64,000 bases of DNA from Mycolicibacterium porcinum (GTDB taxonomy: Bacteria > Actinomycetota > Actinomycetes > Mycobacteriales > Mycobacteriaceae): the NCBI GenBank assembly GCA_002086835.1, contig MVIG01000002.1, positions 1 to 64,000 on the forward strand, given 5' to 3'. The notes below the pieces were generated by a model. It was not told the DNA's origin, did no database searches, and saw only the letters and a list, made by a program, of their open reading frames with translations. Shown one piece after another: positions 1 to 6,895 of this stretch (position 1 is its first letter; every line of letters begins with the position of its first letter). The position numbers and the translations under genes were made by a program.

Positions 1-58
1 GTCGTCGATTCTTCCTGCCCGAACACTCGGGCAACAGAGTCCCACAACAACTGGACCA

Positions 59-1813
59 CTACGAAGGGCCCACCTCAGGTGCTTGAGCAACCTCACACCA
101 CATCCATGCGATGGCATAAGGCAGCGACGTGGGCCGTCGCGACGGCGACATGGACGTACGCCAGTTTTCCCACCATGTGCCTGGGTCTTGTGCCAGCGCA
201 CGAACGACGGCTTCACGGCGCCGAAAATCACGACCAGGAAAAAGGAGATATGTCGCTCGATGGACGGCAGCGGCGAATTCCTCGGGAGACACGCGCATAC
301 GACCACTTGCTGCACGAGCAGTGCGTACCCCCACCTCGGGCTCCATACCGATCATGGCTGCAGCGGCCGACCAACTCTGCACCGGCGAAATGGCTCTCAC
401 AATGCACAACGACGCATACATACGACCTGTCCGCTCATATCCGCCCAACATTGGGGCAAAGATATCGCGAAAAATACGGGCGTCTAGCATCTGCGGAATC
501 GAAGACGTGGTGAGCGCTCGGCTACCGTGGACTACTGTGAGCCGACGCCCCACATGGTGCTTGTTGGCAACGGCAGCACGGATCAGCCTTTCCATAGTCG
601 CCGTTCGAGTGCTCCTGTTCAACAGCCACGTGCACGGCCCGCCGGGTTGATCGGCATTGCAGTCGAGCCACGGAACCAAGAAGGCGACCGCACTGCCTAG
701 GCTTGTCTGGCTCAGGATGACATGTGCTTCGGCCAGAGCGTGACCACGCACGACGGCACTCTGAGGAGGGCGAAAGCCCCAGCGCGGGCCGCCACGTGCG
801 GCGGCACGCTGGGCAGATTCAGCGTGGAGAACCTCGGCCCACGGTGCAAAGCCTGCACCTCTAGGTTGTGCGAGCAAATGGATCAAAAGTGTTGCAAGGT
901 GGCGTATCTCGGCAAGGTACGTACCAGGATCGGTGAGGGCTCCGAGCATCGGTACCTGTTGTCCTGAAAGAGCTTCTTGGATGACCTGAGCTGATTCGAG
1001 AACGGTAGGAGGGCAGTCATCGGTTTTGTGGCTGAGCACCGAATATTCACAACAATTCCCGGATCCGACTGAGTTCCCGCACAGTTGCTCTCGGCCTACA
1101 AAGGCTCGCAACGGCATACGTCGGTGCGTGCGAAATCGACCACCACACGCAGTGCATTCGGTAACCATGAAAACCTGATGTGCGCTACACGCCGCGATAA
1201 TCGGCAACCGCCAGTGCAACTCCCAGACCCCACAATCGCCGAGACACATCGGACAAGCCTGCGTGCCCAGCCCCGGAAACCATCCCTGGCCGACGACCTG
1301 TCGGTAGGTATGCCTTCGTGATGGGTCCAGGTTTTCCAACTGAAACGGCAAGCCGGCCCCGAATCGCAGAAGCGATGCACGACGTACAGACTCTTCGTCG
1401 ACATCGCCAAGCCTGGCAATCCTCTCCACAATCAATGGGTCCGGTTTGACCATCAAAAACGCCGCAGTCGGCGACCCCGCCTCGTCCGGTGCCGTGAGAA
1501 GCCGAAGTAGCTCTGTTGGGAGAAGGTCGTTAACGGTGGCGAGGCGTTCCAGGAAGCCGTCCAGTGCTTCGCCGTCCCTGAGTCGTACACGGGCGGGCAA
1601 CCTGCCTGTCGTTCCAGGCCGTACCTCTCGTGGGTGGGTCATGATCAGGTTTGCAGGCGCGCTAACGCGACAACGCCGAACCAGCTGCTGCATCTGGCGA
1701 CAATGCAGTTCGGCGGCCGGCGCCAAAGTCTCTGTTGGGTCCCGAATGCGCCAGCGCAGGCCTGTGCAAAGACGTGTGGTAGGCAGAGTTGAATAGCAGA
1801 TTGCCGCAGGCAA
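59..1813 (-). CDS. TniQ-family protein (Tn7/Tn5053-type target-selection factor homologue)
   Basis: 584 codons. The sequence shows an early PARVRLRDGEALDGFLERLA block and then a zinc-ribbon region with CPMC, CSAH and CTAC pairs around residues 185-230. This is the layout of TniQ/TnsD proteins, which steer Tn7- or Tn5053-like transposases to their target. I chose the TTG at 1813 because an AGGAGG lies 5 nt upstream, inside the right-hand palindrome 1817-1854; an ATG at 1642, just before the conserved block, is the alternative. No transposase (TniA/TniB) is visible, but the window starts 58 bases after the stop codon, so partners may lie outside. It could be an orphan left by a decayed transposon or part of a transposon extending leftwards. 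The family call is fairly secure; activity is unknown. Confidence 0.75.
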   Translation of the reverse strand: MPAAICYSTLPTTRLCTGLRWRIRDPTETLAPAAELHCRQMQQLVRRCRVSAPANLIMTHPREVRPGTTGRLPARVRLRDGEALDGFLERLATVNDLLPTELLRLLTAPDEAGSPTAAFLMVKPDPLIVERIARLGDVDEESVRRASLLRFGAGLPFQLENLDPSRRHTYRQVVGQGWFPGLGTQACPMCLGDCGVWELHWRLPIIAACSAHQVFMVTECTACGGRFRTHRRMPLRAFVGREQLCGNSVGSGNCCEYSVLSHKTDDCPPTVLESAQVIQEALSGQQVPMLGALTDPGTYLAEIRHLATLLIHLLAQPRGAGFAPWAEVLHAESAQRAAARGGPRWGFRPPQSAVVRGHALAEAHVILSQTSLGSAVAFLVPWLDCNADQPGGPCTWLLNRSTRTATMERLIRAAVANKHHVGRRLTVVHGSRALTTSSIPQMLDARIFRDIFAPMLGGYERTGRMYASLCIVRAISPVQSWSAAAAMIGMEPEVGVRTARAASGRMRVSPEEFAAAVHRATYLLFPGRDFRRREAVVRALAQDPGTWWENWRTSMSPSRRPTSLPYAIAWMWCEVAQAPEVGPS

Positions 1814-1816
1814 TTA

Positions 1817-1854
1817 CACCTCCTAATGTATCACTAGTGATACATTAGGAGGTG
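1817..1854. promoter_or_regulatory. Perfect 38-bp palindrome, probable operator/promoter between divergent genes
   Basis: The two 19-nt arms are exact reverse complements, running from CACCTCCTAATG to CATTAGGAGGTG with ACTAGT at the centre. Each arm carries an AGGAGG ribosome-binding sequence and a TACATT hexamer reading outwards, so the same DNA could serve leftward (TniQ) and rightward transcription. Such symmetry suggests a site for a dimeric regulator; the neighbouring small XRE proteins are candidates, as one of their own promoters has a palindrome also centred on ACTAGT. It could also act as a hairpin in RNA. Confidence 0.7.
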
Positions 1855-2111
1855 CGGTCCGGGAGTGGCTGATCTGAAGAGTTGGAACTACGGGGTGGGA
1901 TCCAACCGCGCAAGAGGCGCCTGCAGGCGCCGGCAAGACGCCCTCGAGTGCCCTCCCGGATCCGCCTATGGGTGGCGTTGCCTCGGGCTGCGGCCCTGGC
2001 GGGGATGTCGAAGAGCCATTCGTGCATCAGGCCACGTCTACCGTTCTCCACTTGCGCGAGCATGGCTCGGCCCACATTGGCGGCGTTCGGTAGCCGCTCC
2101 TGCGTCAGTCA
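1845..2111 (-). pseudogene. Degenerate small XRE-type HTH regulator
   Basis: Reading the minus strand from about 2108, the frame gives LTQERLPNAANVGRAMLAQVENGRRGL followed by HEWLFDI. This matches the helix-turn-helix core of the intact small regulator at 4125-4385 (LTQVELS..SGISRN, then VEQGRRGLLYERLGDLAKAL). A TGA at 2109-2111 cuts the frame directly upstream of LTQ; a one-base shift restores a plausible upstream stretch (EATRLAVTDA), so a frameshift is likely. The tail past the HTH is unrelated filler. It is a dead copy of the same regulator family. The stretch 1855-2215 holds no other recognisable gene on either strand. Confidence 0.6.
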
Positions 2112-2215
2112 CCGCCAGGCGAGTGGCCTCCCATGCGGCAGCGCGGTCTGGTATTCGGCGCCGGACATGGCGTTTCGCAAAGCGATGCGGTACGTATCAA
2201 CGAGAGGAACTGGCC

Positions 2216-2647
2216 ATGGCCACCACCATCGAACGGATCGCGCACCGTGCCCAAATCCGCCGCGCCCGTGAACGCCTCGACCAAATCGAAGAGATGCGCG
2301 CCGCTGACGAGCTCAATAAGCTCGGCAAGAGCCAACGAGAAATCGCCGACCTGCTCATCACCACGCAGCCACGCGTGGGCCGACTGCTGCGCGGTGCCCA
2401 AACGCTCGGAGATGCCCCGACGCCAGAGGAACTCATCCTGCGCGCCACCGTCGAAGACATACCCCGGGATCTCCTCGTCGGAGGGCTCAGCGCGTACGAC
2501 TACACGTTCACCGAGTACGCCCCAGCTCCCCACGAAGGTTCTGTCCCGGGCACTTGGTCCCAGGTAAATACGGCCCACCAGCTCGGACTGCTCAGCAAGG
2601 AGGAGTATGGGACTATCCGCGCCGCAGTCCGACCGCCGACTCTGTAA
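2216..2647 (+). CDS. Small helix-turn-helix protein of unknown role
   Basis: 143 aa. The N-terminal half is a charged helix (residues ~1-40) followed by a helix-turn-helix around residues 40-65 (LGKSQREIADLLITTQPRVGRLLRG), resembling sigma-70 region 4 or transposase-type HTHs. The C-terminal half, with SAYDYTFTEYAPAPHEGSVPGTW, has no known fold that I recognise. I chose ATG 2216 because GAGAGGA lies about 7 nt upstream; the open frame extends back to 1865, but that part is the antisense of the XRE relic and reads as low-quality Arg-rich sequence. It sits directly upstream of a broken toxin-antitoxin pair, so it may be an accessory regulator of that locus; this is inference. Confidence 0.6.
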   Translation: MATTIERIAHRAQIRRARERLDQIEEMRAADELNKLGKSQREIADLLITTQPRVGRLLRGAQTLGDAPTPEELILRATVEDIPRDLLVGGLSAYDYTFTEYAPAPHEGSVPGTWSQVNTAHQLGLLSKEEYGTIRAAVRPPTL

Positions 2648-2734
2648 CCGGGTCCATGCCGTGGCCGCTGTCCTCCACGGCGGGATCGACACGTTTTCCT
2701 AACGAATATCGTCGAGTGTTAGAAGTCGTTAGAG

Positions 2735-3331
2735 ATGGTGAGTGTCATGCAGCCAAACCCTGAGCTGGACCAGCTCCTCCAAGACCGATTCGAGATCACC
2801 ACCGCCCAATTCGTCGCTGCATTGGAGCTGCTTCCCGCGGTGCGTCCCTGGGCCGCCTCACTCACCGAAGACGTAGCCAGGATCCTCGACGGGCATGACT
2901 TTCCCGAGGAGAGCGACGCCTTCCTCGTCGCGGGCACCGAGGTTGCCGGCCACGTCGCCCACTTCACCTTCAGTGCATTCACAGGTAAACAAGTGGCGGC
3001 CGGGCTGGGCATCAGCTCGTCCCGAGTGCGGCAGAAGCGACTGGCCGGCGAACTGTGGGCCATGTCCGATGGCCGCGGCTGGCTTTTTCCCATGGTGCAG
3101 TTCGAGATTGACGACAAGGGTGGCCCGCGCCGGCAGGTTCGCGGCCTCGACCAGGTCTTCAAAGCGCTGCCCGCTGGCCTCCACCCCGTCGCCATCGCAG
3201 GGTTTCTCCGCGCTCCACAGCCCGACCTGTCCGATTAACGCCCGATGACTCCGGTGGAATGGCTGTGCGACGGCGGCGACATCGGCCGAGCTGTCACTGC
3301 GGCCGCCAACACCGACTGGTACACCGTGTGA
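2735..3331 (+). pseudogene. Xre/MbcA-like antitoxin of a RES-type TA pair, cut by a premature stop
   Basis: The first 167 codons (2735-3235) encode a DNA-binding-type protein with SSSRVRQKRLAGELWAMSDGRGWLFP and LPAGLHPVAIAGFLRAPQPDL, which resembles longer mycobacterial antitoxins placed before RES-domain toxins. A TAA at 3236-3238 ends it, yet the same frame continues as RPMTPVEWLCDGGDIGRAV and on to TGA at 3329-3331. That continuation is the P..WL..GG end expected of MbcA/ParS-type antitoxins, where the toxin is gripped. The stop therefore removes the toxin-binding tail. A shortened DNA-binding repressor might still be made. The real stop overlaps the toxin's start (GTGA), the usual coupling. 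The family assignment rests on remembered motifs. Confidence 0.6.
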
Positions 3332-3640
3332 CAACACGCTTTCCGGGCTGCTACCTGCTGCAGACCTACGCGCGATGGGCATCCGCGACGACGACTACCG
3401 CGTCGTGCCTACGGCGAGTTGTGGTGGCGCGTTCACCGCACCACCGGTGCCAACGTTTTGGCGCGGAACGCAGTCCGGGAACACGGCCGCCGGACTTGAG
3501 ATTCGACCTGCAACCCACACACCCGCTCGTTCCCGCTCTGGCATTGGTATCTGGCGCGGAGCCCCAGGTCTTACATCCGCCCTAGGCGAAGCCTTCCAAG
3601 TCGCACGCATCGCTGAGTCGCCGAAGCCTCCGGTGCGGCG
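3328..3640 (+). pseudogene. RES-domain toxin gene remnant with several frameshifts
   Basis: Pieces of a RES-domain toxin (NAD-degrading family, MbcT-like) are spread over three frames in the correct order. A GTG start at 3328 overlaps the antitoxin stop and gives MTTRFPG; then DDDYRVVPT (~3386-3412); then GELWWRVHRTTGANVLARNAV (3413-3499, ending at a stop); then LRFDLQPTHPLVPALALV (~3497-3552); then SALGEAFQVARIAE (to ~3618). At least three or four indels are needed to join them, so no functional toxin can be made. The remaining sequence to 3721 holds no clear gene. Loss of the toxin fits with the antitoxin's premature stop. Confidence 0.65.
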
Positions 3641-3721
3641 ACAGGACTCGGATTGCACGACGGACGATATGGAATATTGCCCGTGTGGTGCGCAGAACCT
3701 CCAGCGCTTCTCAGCAGAAAT

Positions 3722-3737
3722 GCCCTACTAGTAGGGC
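3722..3737. promoter_or_regulatory. 16-bp perfect palindrome upstream of small XRE gene
   Basis: GCCCTACTAGTAGGGC is an exact dyad ending 12 nt before the GTG of the next gene and overlapping its probable -10. Its centre, ACTAGT, is the same as the centre of the 38-bp palindrome at 1817-1854. Autoregulation by the XRE protein is the simplest reading. Confidence 0.6.
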
Positions 3738-3743
3738 TACGAT
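3738..3743 (+). promoter_or_regulatory. -10 element (TACGAT), leaderless-type
   Basis: TACGAT fits the mycobacterial TANNNT -10 and is followed by 6 nt and then GTG 3750, the spacing at which transcription starts at the start codon. No ribosome-binding sequence is present, which agrees with a leaderless mRNA. Confidence 0.45.
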
Positions 3744-3749
3744 TGGCTG

Positions 3750-4025
3750 GTGGATGAAAATGGCGGACAGGGGTCGGACCGATCCTGCTCAAACGCCGGC
3801 GCGCAGCTTTCGGCGCAGCGCCGCCGGTACGTCGGTACCCGCATCGCTCGTCTGCGCGCACAACGGGGATATGCCTCCGAGCAGCTGGCGGATCTGGCCG
3901 GCCTCACCCTCGACGAGCTCGAAGAGATTGAGAGCGGACATCGCGGGGTTGTCTTCGAGCGTCTCCTTGACATCGCGGACGCACTTGACATCACCGGGGC
4001 CGAACTTGTCGACGGCATGATGTAG
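3750..4025 (+). CDS. Small XRE-family regulator, copy 1
   Basis: 91 aa. A polar N-terminal tail (~25 aa) is followed by an XRE helix-turn-helix: RRYVGTRIARLRAQRGYASEQLADLAGLTLDELEEIESGHRG, then VVFERLLDIADALDITGAELVDGMM. The length and layout match single-domain repressors, including the controller proteins of restriction-modification systems, but no such system is adjacent. It is related to the 86-aa protein just downstream and to the relic at 1845-2111. The GTG start is supported by a TACGAT -10 exactly 6 nt upstream and the lack of a Shine-Dalgarno sequence. It probably binds the palindrome at 3722-3737. The target regulon is unknown. Confidence 0.75.
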   Translation: MDENGGQGSDRSCSNAGAQLSAQRRRYVGTRIARLRAQRGYASEQLADLAGLTLDELEEIESGHRGVVFERLLDIADALDITGAELVDGMM

Positions 4026-4112
4026 CGCACGAGGATCCCGCGCCGGTGGGAGATTCAGGCCGTGCTGATCTGGCACGCGGTTTTGGTGCGCTTGACCTGC
4101 AGGCACTCCTGC

Positions 4113-4118
4113 TAACTT
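4113..4118 (+). promoter_or_regulatory. -10 element (TAACTT), leaderless-type
   Basis: TAACTT is followed by AAGGAG (6 nt) and GTG 4125, the same geometry as the first XRE gene. The AGGAGG overlaps the GTG itself, so it cannot act as a ribosome-binding site for it. An imperfect inverted repeat, CACTCCT...AGGAGGTG (about 4104-4127), echoes the outer arms of the 38-bp palindrome. Confidence 0.4.
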
Positions 4119-4124
4119 AAGGAG

Positions 4125-4385
4125 GTGCCGACCCGACCCAGTCAGGACGACCCCAAACGAGTGAAAGTTTGGGAGAGGCGGCGACGCGCACTCGGGGCCC
4201 GGGTCGTTCAACTGCGCACAGAGCGCGGGCTAACGCAGGTGGAACTGTCCGCGAAGTCGGGAATTTCCAGAAACGTCCTCATCGACGTAGAGCAGGGAAG
4301 GCGCGGTCTGCTTTACGAGCGTCTCGGCGACTTGGCCAAAGCGCTGGGCGTCAGCGCGTCCGACCTCCTCGAAGGCATCAGATAA
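4125..4385 (+). CDS. Small XRE-family regulator, copy 2
   Basis: 86 aa with a canonical XRE helix-turn-helix: RALGARVVQLRTERGLTQVELSAKSG and ISRNVLIDVEQGRRG, then LLYERLGDLAKALGVSASDLLEGIR. The first ~20 residues are polar and probably disordered. It is a paralogue of the 91-aa protein ending 100 bases upstream, in the same direction, and of the antisense relic at 1845-2111, so this patch contains three members of one family. The start is a GTG placed for leaderless translation; a GTG at 4161 is possible but has no ribosome-binding site. It is probably a repressor of its own promoter or of the sister genes. Confidence 0.75.
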   Translation: MPTRPSQDDPKRVKVWERRRRALGARVVQLRTERGLTQVELSAKSGISRNVLIDVEQGRRGLLYERLGDLAKALGVSASDLLEGIR

Positions 4386-4956
4386 CGCGGCAGGCCAGCC
4401 GGCATGCAACTCGTGCCGCTCGGAGACCGTCCCTGAATTCGGCGCCGCATATCGGCGGGCAATACTTCCAGCGACTTCCTGGTCGCTGGACCTGAAATCA
4501 CGTTTCGGAGACAGACTAAACACGTGCGAACTTCCAGAACCACCGCCCATCGCGCCTGCACACCGAGCCCGCAGCGATGTGCTGAGAGACACACGGCAGC
4601 GTGCCGTCCTGGGGCCATACCACTCGGAACCTCGTGGTGATCTCCTCCCGGCTGCGGTAGCCCGAGGGATTGCGTCCGCGATTGTGCAGGCGACCGCCCT
4701 CGGGGGTGCGGAGGCGTAGAGGCGCTCGACGGCGATCGCACCCTCAATGTCTGCGCAGTGATAAGCCGCCGCGGTCGAGGCGACCCCGCTGACCATGCGG
4801 TGGCCGACGAGCAGAGGGATTCCGACCTTGGGTGGCGGAGCATCTTGGTGCCGGGCCCGAGGACTGCTTGAGGTACAACCCCTTGATCGTGTCCGGGAGG
4901 ATGACCGGGCTGGGGACAAAAACAACAACACACGACAGGCGGCGGCCGGCTCCGCT
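4386..4956. other. Gene-free stretch
   Basis: Open frames exist on both strands, but none shows a recognisable domain, a good start or mycobacterial-looking protein sequence; the longest read as Arg/Ser-rich antisense. I see no repeat, RNA gene or terminator. Given the broken genes on both sides it is probably decayed coding DNA. Confidence 0.4.
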
Positions 4957-5283
4957 TTAGCGATCGGTCGCGGAGGCCGGGCTTGTGGCGGACGGGCTGA
5001 GAACAGCTTCTGCCACGGAGGACCGAGCCGTCGCGGCGGCTGGAAAGCCGGCGTAGCTGCTGCAGTGATAGATCACTTCGGCAATCTCGTCGTCGGTCAA
5101 CCCGTTACGACGTGCGATCGGGAAGTGGGATTTCAGCTCATCGGTGGCGCGTAGCGCGATCAAGATGCCGAGCGTGACAAGGCTTCGGTCCCGACGGGAC
5201 AGTCCCTCTCGTCCCCAGAGTCGCCCGAAGACGTTATCGATGCTGATCTCGAGGAGTTCGGGTGCGAAGCTTTCCTTGGTCAT
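4957..5283 (-). CDS. Carboxymuconolactone decarboxylase (AhpD-like) family protein, N-terminally short
   Basis: From ATG 5283 the protein is 108 aa and keeps the CMD core: [24 protein letters not shown], then [35 protein letters not shown]. Family members usually have about 20-30 more residues before this core; here the DNA upstream abruptly becomes the antisense of an acyl-CoA synthetase tail. The gene therefore looks truncated at a recombination junction near 5273-5283. Relatives act as decarboxylases or thiol-based peroxidases; the HCSSYAG segment holds the Cys that some use. There is no Shine-Dalgarno before the ATG. It may be a pseudogene. Confidence 0.6.
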   Translation of the reverse strand: MTKESFAPELLEISIDNVFGRLWGREGLSRRDRSLVTLGILIALRATDELKSHFPIARRNGLTDDEIAEVIYHCSSYAGFPAAATARSSVAEAVLSPSATSPASATDR

Positions 5284-5509
5284 CCGTGCCGGCGAAACCA
5301 TTTCCTCCGGACAGGTCGAAGACGTTCTCAACGCACACCCTGCGGTCGCTGAGGGGGCCGCCGTCGCCGCTCCGCATCCCCGTTACAGCGATGTGGTTGC
5401 CGCGGTCGTGGTCCACAAGCCGGGTGCCGCGTTGGATCTCGACGAACTGCGCGACCACTTCGCCGCGTCCGGGCTCGCGAAGCAGAAAACCCCGGAGCGT
5501 TTGGCGTGA
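5273..5509 (+). pseudogene. C-terminal fragment of an acyl-CoA synthetase (FadD-type)
   Basis: The frame reads [19 protein letters not shown], then NAHPAVAEGAAVAAPHPRYSD and ELRDHFAASGLAKQKTPERLA before TGA. This is the AMP-binding enzyme C-terminal domain, which normally follows ~400 residues of N-terminal domain. Nothing upstream in this frame is synthetase-like; instead it is the antisense of the CMD gene. The GGEN-type loop is altered to AGET. It ends 16 bases before the lipoprotein start. It is a relic, useful mainly as a marker of rearrangement. Confidence 0.7.
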
Positions 5510-5525
5510 TCGATAGGCTGGCGAG

Positions 5526-6134
5526 ATGAGGTCCACTCCCTTCCGATTGCTGAGCGCACTGAGCGCGGTCGCTGCAGTCCTGTTCCTGCCGTCCTGCGGC
5601 GATGCGACACCGGACGAGAAGCCTCAACCGACATCGGAAACTCCCGCGATCAACGGCGAGCCGGCGGGATCGAATGCTGGTGATTCTTCGTTCGCGGTGA
5701 ACATGATCGCCAATCATGCTCAGGCCGTGCGGGTTGCAGAATTGGTTCCGGACCGTACGACCAACTCGGACCTTGTCGAACTGGCAGCCGGCATCGTGTC
5801 TTCACGTGGGACAGAGATTGCGTTGATGAAGGCGCTCCTGGTCCAGTGGAACGCGGATTCCACGACATCGTCGACGCCAGATCACCCGGCGGTCCCCGCG
5901 CAGGGCACCATCGAGGAGCAGATGCTGAGTCGACTGCAAGCATTGAGCGGGCGGGACTTTGACGTTTTGTGGCTCCAGTCGATGATTGCGCATGCGCAGG
6001 GAGCACTTCAGATTGCCGGCACCGAGATTGCCGACGGTGAGAACGTCGATGCCCTGACGTTGGCGAAGCAGATCGTTACAAAGCAGCAGGCGGAGATCGA
6101 CCGCATGCAACTGCTTCTCGCGAGTGGCGGATAG
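5526..6134 (+). CDS. DUF305-domain lipoprotein
   Basis: 202 aa. The N-terminus is a lipoprotein signal peptide: MRSTPFRLLSALSAVAAVLF followed by the lipobox LPSC (Cys at about residue 24). A Pro/Ser/Thr-rich linker leads to a DUF305 domain (residues ~55-200) with FAVNMIANHAQAVRVAELV and the repeat-like half MIAHAQGALQIAGTEI. DUF305 proteins are extracytoplasmic, four-helix, ferritin-like modules with conserved His/Met; some occur with copper-handling genes. The role here is unknown and no metal-resistance gene is adjacent. The weak ribosome-binding site (GGCGAG) lies just before ATG 5526. It lies at the edge of the decayed region and is itself intact. Confidence 0.8.
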   Translation: MRSTPFRLLSALSAVAAVLFLPSCGDATPDEKPQPTSETPAINGEPAGSNAGDSSFAVNMIANHAQAVRVAELVPDRTTNSDLVELAAGIVSSRGTEIALMKALLVQWNADSTTSSTPDHPAVPAQGTIEEQMLSRLQALSGRDFDVLWLQSMIAHAQGALQIAGTEIADGENVDALTLAKQIVTKQQAEIDRMQLLLASGG

Positions 6135-6157
6135 GGACCTGACGCCGGGAGAACAGG

Positions 6158-6895
6158 CTATGGCTTGTTGTGGCGCAGCTGATCCGCGAGATTGTTCAGC
6201 GCGTCGAGGGCAGCTCCGACCGCGACTTGGACCTCCATGGTGCGCGAGACACGTTCGCCGCTGAAGCCATTTGAGGCGGCAAGTCCGGGGATGATGAAGT
6301 GGCGGAAGCGTCGTATGACCTCGTCTTCGGACCGATCGATTTCCTCGGCGGCGAGGTAGGTCTGCTCGACGAGGAAGTCGACCATCTCGTCGATCTCGAT
6401 ATCAGTACGCACCTCGCCGCTCTGCTGGCCTTCGACCAGGACAGGCCCCATCGCATCCACGGCTACTTGATGAACGCGGGGATCGTGGACGGTTGCGGAG
6501 TGCTGGGCGATGAGAGCCGAGATGGATGGATCGGACGGCAGCTCTTGCGCGGTGTACACCAGCGCGGCCTCGATCTTGGCGAACACGCCAGTCTTGGCCG
6601 CCATGATCGCTTCCACCTGCAATACGTGCCTGCGGGCGCGTAACAAGGCAACCTGCACCAGCATCTCCGAGACACTGCCGAGCTGGCGGAAAGCGGTGGC
6701 GCGGGAGACGCCGGCGATCTTGGCCACCACTTCCATCTGCACTGCGTTGATCCCGCGGGCCGTGATCTCCTCATCGGCTGCGCGAATCAACCGGTCCTTA
6801 ACCGTGCCGTCGTCACGTGAGGGGAAGTCGACGGCGTTCACGGAGGTCAGACTACGTGATCGCACCGGCGACTTTGAGCTCGATGAGGTGGTCAT
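6158..6895 (-). CDS. TetR-family transcriptional regulator
   Basis: 245 aa. The HTH is at residues ~35-75: VKDRLIRAADEEITARGIN and VQMEVVAKIAGVSRATAFRQLGS, followed by an all-helical ligand domain. ATG 6895 has AGGAG 6 nt upstream and makes the first 44 bp overlap the end of the CoA-transferase gene; a GTG at 6841 just after that stop is the alternative. The long overlap and shared direction place it last in an operon with the P450 and CoA-transferase, so it probably senses the pathway's substrate or CoA-thioester and controls the same operon. The ligand is not predictable. Confidence 0.85.
   Translation of the reverse strand: MTTSSSSKSPVRSRSLTSVNAVDFPSRDDGTVKDRLIRAADEEITARGINAVQMEVVAKIAGVSRATAFRQLGSVSEMLVQVALLRARRHVLQVEAIMAAKTGVFAKIEAALVYTAQELPSDPSISALIAQHSATVHDPRVHQVAVDAMGPVLVEGQQSGEVRTDIEIDEMVDFLVEQTYLAAEEIDRSEDEVIRRFRHFIIPGLAASNGFSGERVSRTMEVQVAVGAALDALNNLADQLRHNKP

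Noticed and set aside
1865..2215. Upstream extension of the HTH gene back to GTG 1865
   Set aside because: The added residues are the antisense of the XRE relic and Arg-rich; ATG 2216 has a good ribosome-binding site.
4230..4933. Overlapping minus-strand open frames of 206-233 codons
   Set aside because: Composition is Arg/Ser/Pro-rich with no domain, and they run antisense through a genuine XRE gene; typical of high-GC random frames.
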